Assembly: GCA_030268105.1 (NCBI GenBank)
Contig: BSDZ01000021.1
Coordinates: 1 to 64,000 of the forward strand
Length of the DNA stretch: 64,000 nt
Reading direction: 5' to 3'
DNA from: Volvox africanus
Lineage: Eukaryota; Chlorophyta; Chlorophyceae; Chlamydomonadales; Volvocaceae
Below the pieces are notes generated by a model. The model did no database searches, had not been told where the DNA came from, and saw nothing but the letters and a program-made list of their open reading frames with translations. Position numbers and translations under genes: made by a program. Of the stretch, positions 1 to 11,667 are shown piece after piece. The stretch's first letter is position 1; each line of letters begins with the position of its first letter.

Positions 1-1765
1 CGCCGCCGCCTCCACCACCGCCACCGCCACCGCCTCCTCCACCACCGCCTCCACCACCCCCACCTCCGCCGCCCCCGCCTCCCCCGCCTCCCCCACCACC
101 CCCACCACCCCCACCGCCCCCGCCCCCACCCCCACCCCCTCCTCCTCCACCCCCACCCCCGCCACCTCCGCCGCCCCCACCCCCGCCGCCACCGCCTCCT
201 CCTCCACCGCCGCCGCCACCCCCACCGCCACCGCCACCGCCACCCCCACCGCCACCACCACCGCCCCCGCCACCGCCGCCGCCACCCCCGCCCCCGCCCC
301 CGCCTCCACCTCCTCCACCACCCCCGCCTCCTCCGCCACCACCCCCGCCACCACCCCCACCTCCACCGCCGCCACCCCCACCGCCACCCCCACCGCCACC
401 CCCTCCACCTCCTCCACCGCCCCCTCCGCCACCACCTCCCCCGCCACCACCACCACCGCCTCCTCCTCCTCCTCCTCCTCCTCCTCCTCCACCACCGCCT
501 CCACCTCCACCTCCACCGCCTCCACCGCCTCCACCACCTCCGCCCCCGCCACCCCCGCCGCCGCCACCCCCACCGCCGCCTCCCCCTCCTCCACCACCCC
601 CGCCACCTCCGCCGCCGCCGCCGCCGCCACCTCCGCCTCCGCCGCCGCCGCCGCCGCCACCACCGCCGCCTCCTCCACCACCGCCTCCACCACCCCCACC
701 TCCGCCGCCCCCGCCTCCCCGCCTCCCCCACCACCCCCACCACCCCCACCACCCCCACCACCCCCACCACCGCCCCCACCGCCCCCGCCCCCGCCCCCAC
801 CACCGCCTCCACCACCGCCACCGCCACCGCCTCCACCCCCACCGCCTCCCCCGCCGCCGCCTCCCCCGCCGCCGCCCCCTCCTCCGCCGCCCCCTCCTCC
901 TCCACACCCACCCCGCCACCTCCGCCGCCCCCACCTCCGCCGCCACCCGCCTCCTCCTCCACCGCCACCGCCACCGCCACCGCCACCGCCACCGCCTCCT
1001 CCTCCACCGCCTCCTCCTCCACCGCCGCCGCCACCGCCTCCTCCTCCACCGCCGCCGCCACCCCCACCGCCACCGCCGCCGCCACCCCCACCGCCGCCCC
1101 CTCCACCTCCTCCACCGCCACCGCCGCCGCCACCCCCACCGCCGCCCCCTCCACCTCCTCCACCGCCCCCTCCGCCACCACCTCCCCCGCCACCGCCACC
1201 ACCGCCTCCTCCTCCTCCTCCTCCACCTCCACCTCCACCGCCTCCACCGCCTCCACCACCTCCACCACCTCCACCGCCGCCGCCCCCTCCTCCTCCGCCG
1301 CCACCTCCTCCTCCACTGCCACCTCCGCCGCCACCGCCACCGCCTCCGCCACCACCACCACCCTCTCCTCCACCGCCTCCTGCTCCGCCGCCGCCTCCCC
1401 CCCCACCGCCCCCCCCTACACCGCCGCCACCACCACCCCCTCCGCCGCCACCACCCCCACCACCACCTCCACCTCCACCGCCGCCACCCCCACCTCCTCC
1501 TCCACCGGGACCACCTCCTCCACCTCCCCCACCTCCACCCCCACCTCCTCCTCCTTCACCACCGCCACCGCCGGGCCCGCCTCCTCCACCTCCATCCCCT
1601 CCACCGCCACCACCTCCACCACCTCCGCCACCACCACCACCCTCTCCTCCACCGCCTCCTGCTCCGCCGCCGCATCCACCTCCTCCGCCGCCGCCGCCTC
1701 CTCCTCCGCCACCACCTCCCTCTCCTCCGCCACCTCCCCCATCTCCTCTGCCTACATCGACGCCG
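1..1765 (+). repeat. CCN-repeat tract coding polyproline rod of pherophorin A
   Basis: This low-complexity tract is made almost wholly of CCN codons (CCA, CCG, CCC, CCT). In the coding frame it gives long Pro runs with rare Ser, Ala, Gly and Thr near the 3' end. Two stretches, about 38-105 and 668-735, are near-identical copies, which suggests internal duplication. The copies differ by one C in a C-run, and this marks the frame break near 720. Confidence 0.9.
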
Positions 1766-4288
1766 CTATTGGAACCCAGGTCTCCTTCCAATTACTCCTC
1801 ACCACCTAAAGTCTGTTTTTTCGCTAAATTGCAGCCCCCCTTGAATGACGTACGCCCGTACCGATACAACTCGTCGGATTGTTATGGAATTCAGCTGGAC
1901 TTCTCAGAAAGTCTTAACAACGCAGTCTTAGACAGTAAAATTCATTTAGAGTCTATCTTCTCTCTAGATCCCAGCCGCTGCGAGAATCTGGAAGTCAGTA
2001 TTTGCGGCACCTTTGCCTCCGTGGCCGACGCGCAGAGCTTCCAGACCTCCGCGAAGCAGCTGATGCCCGTCCTGGTGGCTGCAGCCGCAGGGGGCAGTGT
2101 GTGCAGACCAGAGCTGGAGGGGTACACTGTGACGGTGACTACGGGGGTCGACAGCTGCCTCCCGCTCTCTGACTCTACGAGCTGCAGGCTGCCCTTCACG
2201 CCCTTCCCCAACAGCACGTAAGTCAACATCGCCACGCAGTCGTCTGTCGTCAATAATAGGGTTGGAAGGAAGACAGACAGCAGCTGAAAGCACCCTTTCT
2301 GTTTCCCCTCATGCAGGTGCAACACCACTCAGGGCATTTTGCCCTTCATTGTGGATACGCGGTTTAAGCAGGGCGCCAAGACCGCCACCACCACGGAGTA
2401 CTGCTTCGCTGTCAGCACCATTCCCGAGGTCAAAGTAGTGCCGGTAAGTGACTGGAGTATCTGGACCAATTTATGTGCAAGTTTTGGGGACGTTCGCCGT
2501 TCGCAACTTGAAGGCCGAGAGTCTGTCGCTGCCCGCGACACGGCTGGCACATTCCTTCATTCTTAACCTGATTGGGCCACTCTTTCTGCATTCCCCACTC
2601 TCATTCCCTAACTCCTCCCGTCCCCTTCCCTCTTCCTCCCCTATCCCCTGCTGTCTGCTCCTCTCTTCCCCTTCTCCTAACCTTCCCTCGTGCATCCCTG
2701 TATGAACAGAGCACCTGCGGAGCGGCCAACCTATCCATGATTGAGTGGAGTGCAAGTGAGTATTCCCCTATATGGTGGTGCTCGCTCGGGGGGTGTTTCA
2801 CGTCGCACTTCAGATGAATATTTATAATGATCAAATCGAGGATTAACTTCACCTCGCATGTTACTACAAATAGATAGGCGCAACAGCCGCTTATATATCA
2901 TTGACCATGCATAGAGAGCACATTTGGTTTGTCATGCTGTGCTGTGTTGTGCTGCGCTGCGTTGTGGGAGGCGCCTTGCGGTTGGCTGGATATTGCGTCT
3001 GTTGATTACGCCCGTACTTTCGAGTGTCGCTTCCCGGTGTAGTAGTAGTCCGGGGGATCACGATCCATCTGGAGCTCCTGCTATTCTGTTGCCTGGTTTG
3101 TCATCATGCATCTTTCACCGCACCACCGGGTGCACGTGTATACACCTGCCCAGCCATGCACCGTGCCCCTCCATCTGTCACATACAACCATCATCATGTA
3201 CCTTGTTCCAGACCAAAACGCGAGCTCTTTGGTGAAGGGATTCAACATTTACCCCTCAACTGCTGCTGGAACCAGTTCCCGGCTTTCCGCCAGCTGGGGT
3301 GCTGCGGGCTCTAACACCCTGAGAGGTGCGTGATGAGCGCCGCACCGTACCTACCGTCCGGTTACGTACTTATGCACGCTGCATGTGTGTGAGCTGACAG
3401 AGATCAATTGCAGTAGTCGTACACATATGGCACACCATTCCACGATGTAAAGGTGCACGCAGAAGCACCTTCTCAGCATCTCGAGAGGACTTTGTGGCTC
3501 TCAACTATTACATCCATGCCGGTTTTATTTGGCAATTCTGGGGGATGTTAGGAAAGACGGGATTCGAAGCCGTTTGCCGTAGGCTGTCACCGCGCTTTAT
3601 TTCATTCCCCCTGCGCCCTCATCCACCCGTCTATTCATCCACCCACCCACCCATCCGCCTACCCTGCCCCCTGCTGTATGGCTCTATCTATCTATCTGCA
3701 GTCGGCCCTCTCGACTGGACCTTGGCCCAAGCAAACGGTGGTCGTGTGTGCGTAGAGTTGAAGAACCCAGCGACCATGGACGACATCTGCCTGGGATTCC
3801 CCGCCCAGTGGTGAGTCGTGAATGCATGGTGATGATTATGATGAGGGATTGGGAGAGGAAAGGGGGCCCTCGCTCGGGTTATCTAATCCTTCACTACTGC
3901 TGCCCCTTCAGAGGTTCAAATGTATGGGGCTTAGGGCTTGGGGCGACCGACGTTCCGACCTTGGTTATTTGATCGTTAAGTATATGTGATGAAGCAAGAC
4001 CACATATACATACATGGAGACACTTACAAATAAATTCACACATACATATATTATACATATATTATACATATACTATACATATATGCACACCTACACATAC
4101 ACTATGGACGTATGCATTATATCATATATGTACACATGAGTTGACGTGTTTTCTTGCGGCTAACCTCTTCGTCCCTCGGTTCGTACTTGAATCGCCCTCG
4201 CTTGCTTCTGAATCCACCCAGTACTGTGAGAGTGTTCAACAGCAACAGGGATTGCTGCCCAGCCTACCGCACCGCCGGCGAGAAATGA
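1..4288 (+). CDS. Pherophorin A (3' part; rod and C-terminal domain; rod frame disrupted)
   Basis: Secreted extracellular-matrix glycoprotein of the pherophorin family; its 5' end lies before the window. Exons by splice signal and paralogue match: up to 2217, 2317-2443, 2710-2755, 3212-3325, 3702-3810 and 4222-4288 (TGA). Phases agree with the three other pherophorins here. Positions 1 to about 1765 encode an almost pure Pro rod, which with Ser would be a hydroxyproline-rich rod. The C-terminal domain starts near KVCFFAKLQPP and has the family cysteines, including [13 protein letters not shown] and the final RDCCPAYRT block. Reading is continuous from 722 to the stop (652 codons) except for an 11-codon slip at 914-946. 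The Pro frame before 719 is a different frame, so one base is missing near 717-720. This is either a damaged gene or C-run errors in the assembly. Family assignment is firm; integrity is uncertain. Confidence 0.85.
3409..3512 (+). mobile_element. Solo mini-LTR, family B, in pherophorin A intron
   Basis: A 104-bp copy begins TGCAGTAGTCGTAC and ends ACTATTACA. It is flanked by TCAAT (3404-3408) and TCCAT (3513-3517), a likely 5-bp target duplication with one change. It matches the LTRs of the complete TRIM at 27268-27748. It lies wholly inside the intron 3326-3701 and leaves the splice sites intact. Confidence 0.75.
4010..4135. repeat. AT-rich ACATATAT-type microsatellite in last intron of pherophorin A
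   Basis: Irregular tandem ACATATATTAT/ACATATAC units lie within the intron 3811-4221. No coding potential is seen. Confidence 0.6.
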
Positions 4289-5939
4289 GTCACCTGCTGC
4301 GCACAGCACGACTGTGTGCATGCATATATGCGTGCGTGTATGCTGCATGCCGACGAGCGAGCGACGGAGGCGGGTATAATTGATTCCCATGCTAGATAGT
4401 GAGCGCGGCATGCATGCATGCACGCACTCGGCGCGCTGCTTGCTAGCTCAGCTTCCGTACAGATAGGAGCCCGTGATTTTGCGGAAGAGCTGATGCATAG
4501 CCAAGCTAGCTAGCTAGCAGGGGAAGGCATCTTCGACAGCGTGTCGATTTAAGCGAACATACGTAAACCTTTCAGCAGCAGACGACGCTGCTAGATCGTA
4601 AGGTGTTGCTCAGCGCGAGCGGGCGTACTCAATCAATCAATACATGCGTACTAACCTATATATGGGTTATTTGTTATTATTAGATCGCTACGTATGTCTT
4701 TAAGCAGATATTTCCCTTAAATCCGATTGAGCGCGTCGATTATTGTGGCATGCCGTGTCTGGCGTCTGAAGTACGAGTGAGCGAGAGACGGGGAATGATC
4801 CGAATGAATCGATCCTATATGCATCATCAGAAATCATCAGCAGATAGACATGCAATATGCGCGTTAAACAATCAAAGGCTTAATGCATGTTTATTATTAT
4901 CGACAACAACTGTCAGAACCCTGCCAACTACAGGTTGGGCTAATAATGCCTGACAGGCCCGTCAGACCTAATTAGGCATAGTTAGACAAATCTGACAGAA
5001 TCAGGCCTCCATTCGCCCAGCCAATAGTTGGCAGGGGAACGAATACGTCTGTTGATGAGATAGACGGACCAGCCAGAAGTAGGCAGGAATGTGTATGTTG
5101 TAAGCGAGCCGCATGTTCATTCGTTATTTGTTCGTTATGACGACGCGTATGTAGCTGCCGCAGGTAGGTAGCTAGGGGTTACCATTACAAGCACACGGAG
5201 TATGATTGATGGAGTGACAGATTGACGGCAGGATTCTTCTCTGTGCGTGCTCGCTGCTTAATATATGCATATAGGTTGCATGCATGCAGGAAGTGTTATG
5301 CTTGCCATGCATGTCGTCGTGCACATCCGCTGGCGCTATTTGCGTATTGAATACATGCGAATGCAACTGCCTGTAATGTCCGATATGTGTGTATGTGTGC
5401 ATGCATGACGTATGTTTATTAGGCACATGTATGCACAGCAGCAGGACCACGTGATCGATCCGGCATACGGCTGCGGTGGCTGCGGTGGCACATACGAAGA
5501 TCGAAGCTAGAAATAATAAGGGTTGCTCCCGGGGTTGCGAGCGTGCAAGTCTAGATATCTATCCACCCATCTATCGCTTGGTGTTTATGATTCTTCACAC
5601 CCTGCGCGCTATCTATCTATACATGTCATCAGCATATTATCTCGACCGATCGAATGGCGAAAGAAGCTTGTTTATTTGCACCAAGTTAGATATGACGAAT
5701 ATGCGTGTTATCATTTGGGGCCGTGTACGGGGATGGGGTTTGTTAGGCCGTACGATGACGTGTATATGTGTATGAAACCCTACGATAGCCGGCAGTAGGC
5801 AGCATGTGATGAGACTGCTGAAGCTGGGAGCGACATAAATACCGGCCTGTGCGCCTTATTGTTGTGCGTTCACGTCAACCCTTAATTGCTCTTACTAGCT
5901 TGATCCCGCACTATCTAGCTACCTGCTTGCAGTGCATCG
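4289..5939. other. Intergenic / 3' flank of pherophorin A
   Basis: No credible gene was found. The sequence is rich in GCATGCATG-like and TAGCTAGC-like simple words. A volvocine-type polyadenylation word TGTAA occurs at 5099-5103, about 810 nt past the stop, and could end the transcript, but that is far. At 4905-5095 there is a patch of imperfect inverted words (CCTGACAGG, CTGCC/GGCAG types) with unknown meaning. Confidence 0.4.
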
Positions 5940-6039
5940 TGTAGTATCCTGGGGTATCTACGGGTAGTGTCAAAGATTGGACCACCGATAGTCATCTTCC
6001 GATCGGGCCTTTGTAGGCCGACACAACAGAGGTACAACA
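5940..6039 (+). mobile_element. Solo mini-LTR, family A
   Basis: A 100-bp repeat with ends TGTAGTATCCTGGGG and GGTACAACA. It is flanked by a perfect 5-bp direct duplication CATCG (5935-5939 and 6040-6044). TG...CA ends plus a 5-bp duplication are the signature of an LTR inserted by a retroviral-type integrase. It has the same internal block (GATCGGGCCTTTG) as the other family A copies in this window. Confidence 0.85.
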
Positions 6040-7118
6040 CATCGGGATGCTGCATGCTGTGCACTGCTGAACCAAGCAGGACGGGCGGGACTTACTTCGA
6101 ATGCTGAATCCCGCTGAACCCACGGCATTGCACGGACCTTAATAGCTATCATAGCCTGCTGCTGCGCACCTACCCTTTTGCGGTGCGTGATGACTGGTGG
6201 AGGGCAGCCTGCTGGCCCAGCAGCGACCAGCAGCCAGCAGGGTGCTTAGCGATATGTAGTACATACGCATGTGTCCCTCAATCACGAGGCCCCCTTGGTC
6301 GGTATAATAACTGGCTGGTTTGTGGTTCACGTTTTAGCACGAAGCAGTATATATACTATGTAGGCTGCACGGCGGGGCCAATATAGACCCCCCATATCTA
6401 TCTCAACCTATTTATTAGCCTCGTTCACTCCAGAGTGCGTGGCGGGCTGGGGCATCCGAGGGGCATTCGACATGCATAGGCGGTATATGGACCCTGCTGC
6501 TCACATGTGCGTGTTTCCTGTTTTTGGCAGCCGCCTAGCTAGGTAGGTATACAGGCGCAGTTTATACGTCAAGCGATGGATTCCTTTCTGATGTTGTTTG
6601 CTTTCTTTTTCCCTGAGTCCGTCGTACGTCGGTCATCACCCAGCCATCGCCACCGACCGTTCATGCTCGCTCACTCCTGTGTCCAGGTAGTGATTGAGGC
6701 GAGCTATGTATGTTGGCCATTAATGATTGCTGCATGGGTCCAGATAGATATAAGCAGCAAAGAGGGTGCCAATATGTGATTGTATGTATGTTGCTCGTCG
6801 GGTTGTCTCATCAGGTATGTGCGCACATACGTTATGTCATCATGGGCACATGGACAGGAAGTTTGAGCGAGTAGATAGACGGGACAGCATGTCAAGAGTA
6901 AGAGACACCAGTGCTTACAGGTGGGCAGGTGCATGAAGGGGCCTCACTTGTGGACAGCAGGGTGGCAACGAGCTAGAACGCGCAAGCAATTCGGATGCGT
7001 CCAATCAAGCGAGCTTATGTAATCTGTCTTTGCAGTTCGCCTTTCAATTCTTTTTTGGCGGGTCCCCAGAGTGAAGTGCCTTGGGGGCCTCATGCCCTGC
7101 TGTAGGGCCCATCTCCAC

Positions 7119-7120
7119 AC

Positions 7121-7152
<32 letters not shown>

Positions 7153-7166
7153 GCGTGTGTGTGAGA
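7119..7166. repeat. (CG)n(TG)n dinucleotide repeat
   Basis: An alternating purine-pyrimidine tract of CG followed by TG units, of a kind able to adopt Z-DNA. It is not coding; the open frame across it is a by-product of the repeat. Confidence 0.8.
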
Positions 7167-7969
7167 CAACCAAAATGTGATAAAGCAAATCTTTTGAGCT
7201 TAAAAAATCGATTATATCACCCTCTATTTGAAATTGCAACCCGAGGAAAAATCATATGAGTTTAAACAAGGAAGTGGTTGGCAACCAGGACAGTGATGAA
7301 TGCTTAGCAGTAGTCTTAACGATGCTAGGATCTCTATGCGTCAGCTTAGTTGGCTTAAAGAGGGCTTGCAAGTATGACAATGAAGCAAGCTGGTACATCT
7401 ATTAACGTCTGTGCCAGTGGAGTTTTGAACTTGCGCGTCTGCACGTTAAGTGCCAAGTGCCGAAATCCTCACAAGACAGGCAAAAGCATTCTGTCTTTCA
7501 TCTAAAAATCCACAAGAAGAACTTTCGAAATGTTACGTCTATATGTTACGTCTAGACGTGACGCGGTGCATCTGGCTATCAAAACCGTTGACAGGCGATC
7601 CTCATCCAGCAGGCTAATGGTTTGCAAGCTTGGCTCGGGCCAATAACAACTTATTATGATAATATCGATGATATAACAAATTAGGGCTCAGAAAAGACTT
7701 CAGCTATTCGGCCGTCCTCGCGCATATTATACTCGCTATACCGATACGCGGTACAACTCACACCAGATCGTTGATCCGCAAGTGATGAACCCTAGCAATG
7801 CATAACTGGTTCAACATATATACAAGTATACTTATAATATATATATGTATTAATTAATGAAGTGCTAAACGGTAGAGCAATGGGTGTACTTGAAATAAAA
7901 CTATTGAAAAATAAACGTTTCTATGATTACTAAACAAAATATACTGCAGGTTTTCTGAGCATCTTCTGC

Positions 7970-8007
7970 CTGCTCCAGTGTCATTGTTTCCAATGATACT
8001 GGAGCAG
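7970..8007. other. Strong 17-bp inverted repeat (hairpin)
   Basis: The left arm CTGCTCCAGTGTCATTG (7970-7986), the loop TTTC and the right arm CAATGATACTGGAGCAG (7991-8007) pair at 16 of 17 positions, the remaining one being a possible G-U pair. It lies about 90 bp upstream of the copia relic LTR. Its function is unknown. Confidence 0.85.
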
Positions 8008-8094
8008 GTAGACGTTCGCTTATCGTCTTGTTAGGTCGCACCGACCAACGCATCGACGATAATCGAAGGTAATACAACATTATCCCCCACTCCC

Positions 8095-8336
8095 TCCTAT
8101 CAAACGGTGTATCAGTTGGGATCTATAACGATCCGTTCTAGCAAGAATCGTGTTGTTGCAACTGTACTCGGCAGTACGCTACCGACCCGTGCTCGTCCAA
8201 TCTGTAATGCTAAACGCGCGACATTTGATCCAACTCCAGACAGAATTATCAAGTTGTCTTTAGACTATAAGATAAAGTAACGAATTATTTCTTGTTATAA
8301 TGTCAGGCTTCCTAGTGTCTGGTAGTCTACATTACA
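8095..8336 (+). repeat. 5' LTR of copia relic 1
   Basis: About 242 bp, matching 11754-11995 along its length: shared GGTGTATCA start region, GATCCGTTCTAGCAA, and TGTCTGGTAGTCTACATTACA at the end. The first bases are mutated away from TGTT, so the exact left edge is inferred by alignment. Confidence 0.8.
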
Positions 8337-9639
8337 GCAGGTTATGAGCCCCGGTCAACGTGGACCGCGGAGCCTGGCGTCTTTTGCCCATCATTGGTGT
8401 TAATGTCGCTTATCTTCACAATGACAAAGGCAGGGTTACACAACAGCGATCCTGAATTTCGCCGTATCTATTTGTAGAAGGCCTTTCGAAGTTGTCTTCA
8501 TTCACTGGGCAGTTCGTGGCGTGGCGCTTTGAAAGTTCGTTGTTCGAGCGAGGTGGGTCTCAGCTATGTTGACTCCTGAGATAACAGATCAGCGATGTTC
8601 AGGAGATGTTACGGTAAGTGTTTTATTGATATGTTTTGTCAGAGCTGATAGGGGTAGCTGTAAAGGCGAGCTCCGAGTAACTGTGCCGTAGGGCACGTGG
8701 TGCAAGGGTGACTCCTCGTTAGTTTACATTATAGTAGGTTACTTACAATGGAAGAGGAAGAGGAAGTGGAAGCCGCAAATATTCAGGCGCCTTAAATAGC
8801 GCTGTCTCGCTCGTAAGGGGCCTTACGTCTATCCAAAACTGGCGCGCATTCTACAACGGACACCGTTGTACGAATGCTCGCATGCAAGTAGTTCCATGCG
8901 ACTTGTTCAAGTTCTGTGCGTTAGATCTATTGTAATTAATCTATAATTATGTTATAATGTTATTTGTCACTAAAGGCCATAGTTTCCGACAACTCAGTTT
9001 CGCTCTAGATGGCGCTTCTGCACCGTTCGCGCTGTTACAGCAACCCATAGCGGTTTAATGCAGTTGATGTGCCTGCCGAGCCATAGACCTCGCCTGTGAG
9101 CGGCCTGTGCCGGTCAGCCGCCCATTATCTCATGGAGAACTCCTGATAGGGAACGCCAACGGTACAAGGGGTGGCGTTCATGATAGCAACAACTTTGTTT
9201 CGTGCAGTTCAGAGTACTGCATGATTGCAGCAACGGTAACCCTGCTGTCTGGATTGCCTTGAGGAAAAATTGGCAGAGGTGTAGGGCACAACACTAGGTG
9301 CAGCTACGTTCCCGTACTGCCATTGGGCGGTATGGTATTTCCTGAGGTTTGCTTGTGGGAGAGTTGGGCGACCTGGATTAACTCTTGATTTGTTTCGGTT
9401 ATGTCAGTGGTGCCTTGCTTAATCCCATTTGTGGAAGTTCGTCTGCCTTCAACTCAGACCTCATGCAGGGCAGTGAGATGACATCGTTTGCCTTGGTGGT
9501 ACGACGTGAGAGCCGGACGGACCTTTGTTTACACTATGGTGTTGAAGTGATGTCAACTGGAAGGTCAGTACCTTGAACTTGAGGGATATATGATTTTAGT
9601 GCGGCAGAACCTAATCAAAAATGAGTTTCTGATATTACA

Positions 9640-9700
9640 TATGTTCCATGAGGCAGATCAGTTGCTTGGCCTTGTTCACCAGGACGTGTGTGGCTAGATG
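9640..9700 (+). pseudogene. Integrase fragment of copia relic 1
   Basis: One frame reads ADQLLGLVHQDVCG and then a stop. This matches the start of the copia integrase core, where LVHTDVCG holds the first catalytic Asp. It is short and broken; the assignment rests on this motif and on its place inside the LTR pair. Confidence 0.5.
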
Positions 9701-10593
9701 CTGGAGCTATTGACTTTTTGTTTGAGGCGGAGAGCGTCAGAGGTCTGCGGTCTGAATGCCCTTGTATAGGGCAGACGAAGCAACTGAGTGCTTGTGTAGG
9801 GCAGACGAAGCAGCAGCTCGAGAGGCCCTGGGCTGGGCTGTTGGGGGCTGATGTCCGTGTTTGTGAGGTAACACCATATGAGGGTGTGCGCAAAGTGTTT
9901 CTTCTACAGGTATGACCAGCTTAATGGAAGAGGACCTGATAGGGATGCCCAGCTTGGCTGGAAGAGGGACTTGATGAGAGGTTGCCTCAGGCTGATGAGT
10001 TCCCAGCAGAACTGAGCCTGGCTGGATGAGGGCTGCCCCATGAGTAAGTGTGACATTTGTTTGGGAGTCGATGGCAGAGTCCTGCGGACTGCTCTCAATT
10101 ATGTTTGGGTAGCTATCCTGGTTATCCCCTGATGTAATGAGGGATGGAAGGCTGCAACTGTCTTGCACCTTTTTATGATTGCTGTGCTTGGGTTGCACGT
10201 GGTTACCTCATTTGGGGGTTAAGTCAAGTCATGGTCAGTGGCCATTAATGTTAACGGGATTCACTTTTCTGGTATCCATGGTCAGTTGGCAACACGCTAA
10301 GATATTCAGACCGATGATTCAGCAAGGTCTGGGGATGGAGGTTCGGTTCCCATGTTGTATAGGGATAGATTTCCCACTGGCAGTAGCCCAGGGTCGGGAT
10401 GCCCAGGTTTAGGGTCCTCCAAGGGCCGTTGAGGTTTGAGTCCTCATGTATACGGCAACACTGTCGAGCTGGTATTGCTCACGGGGATATGATCAGCACA
10501 TGCTCAAATGTGTGGGAAAGACAGTTTCTTCCCAACATACTTTATCGCACACTGGGCGCAGTATGCCTGATTTTTTGGGGCTCTAGTCCTCCG

Positions 10594-10760
10594 AAGGCTG
10601 TGACAGTACGGCGGTTTCTGTTAATCATTAGAGCACCGTAGGGTGACCTGCTAGTGCAGGCCGTGGCAGTACGGCAGCTTGTGGTAACCGATGCAACACC
10701 ATTGGGTGTTTTGCTAGTGAAGGCCGCAACAGTACAGCAGTTTGAGGCAACACCTTGAGC
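10594..10760 (+). repeat. 64-bp imperfect tandem repeat inside copia relic 1
   Basis: About two and a half units, starting GAAGGCTGTGACAGTACGG, then CAGGCCGTGGCAGTACGG, then AAGGCCGCAACAGTACAG. In one frame they give diverged repeats of about 21 residues (VQAVAVRQL, VKAATVQQF). Either a repeat has expanded in a dead element, or this is a remnant of a repetitive protein segment. Confidence 0.6.
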
Positions 10761-11199
10761 GTGTCTAAACGTCTCAGTTTCCTGTGAGGAAGGGCGCCTG
10801 AGTCCCGTGTTCCTAAGCATCCCTAAGTTGGCTGAGTTCCATGTATCTGAATGCCCTGAGGTGGGGGTATGGCGGCTAAGTGACGCAACGAGTGTCACCA
10901 TAAGGGTGTGCACAAGTTTTTTTTATCGAATCTTGTGTTTGGAAATCATACGAGTGCCCTTGGCCAATCAAGGTGATGGTAAGGGCCCAATCAGATGTCT
11001 TTGGAGCCCTGTTCCATACCAGCGTAAACCGCTCGAGTGCGTTCATGGTATGTCAGTTTTGGGCAGTGCGGACCATTGCAGAACAGCAATGCAGGTGCAT
11101 GGACAAGTAGTGGTGTGGGCACATCACCTGGGGGCGGTGGAATCATTCCACTGGCTCTGAATCTCAGCATGCTCTGGCGGAGATGGAGATCTAGCTATG

Positions 11200-11667
11200 G
11201 TTAGCTACAGTGATTCTGAGAGGGCTTGAAATCCAGCCACTCGAAGATATACAACCGGCTATGTGTTTCTGCTAGGCGAAGCAGCTATCAGCTGTAATAG
11301 CCGATCGCAGCGCATGGTGGCAGTTTCGTCAGCGGAGGCGGAGTACCAGGCCACGGTATCTAGAGTAAGGGAGACGCTTTGGCTTCGCAAGCTGGTGGGA
11401 GACTTGGGTTTGTGGTCAGATGCTATAGAGATTCGGACGGATTCCCAGGGGGCGATGAGCATTGGGAACAACCCGATAACATTGGTTTGTTCCGAGTACA
11501 TTGACGTGCAGCATCACCGAGTACGGGAGCGAGTCTCTAGGAGGGAATTTGCACTGTCCTACTGCTTGACGGATGATATAGTGGCAGGTGTGCTGACTAG
11601 GGCACTTGGAGAGATTAAGTTCAGGAAGTGCATTATGGAAATGGGTTGGCATTGTAATAGCAATTAG
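11200..11667 (+). pseudogene. Copia RNase H fragment
   Basis: The frame from about 11263 to the stop at 11665-11667 carries the C-terminal RNase H block of Ty1/copia polyproteins: TTGYVFLL, then SSAEAEYQA (the usual SSxEAEYxA), LWLRKLVGDLG, DSQGAMSI and YIDVQHHRVRE near the end. Upstream, 11206-11262 continues the same domain but has a stop and reads YSDSE where an Asp (YSDAD) is expected. It is a remnant of the relic between the two LTRs. Confidence 0.85.

Larger units (their letters stand above)
6045..8094. other. Intergenic region, no gene seen
   Basis: Both strands hold only short open frames without family resemblance. A CG/GT alternating microsatellite lies at 7119-7166. A strong hairpin sits at 7970-8007 and is listed separately. 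The sequence turns AT-rich after about 7190. Confidence 0.4.
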
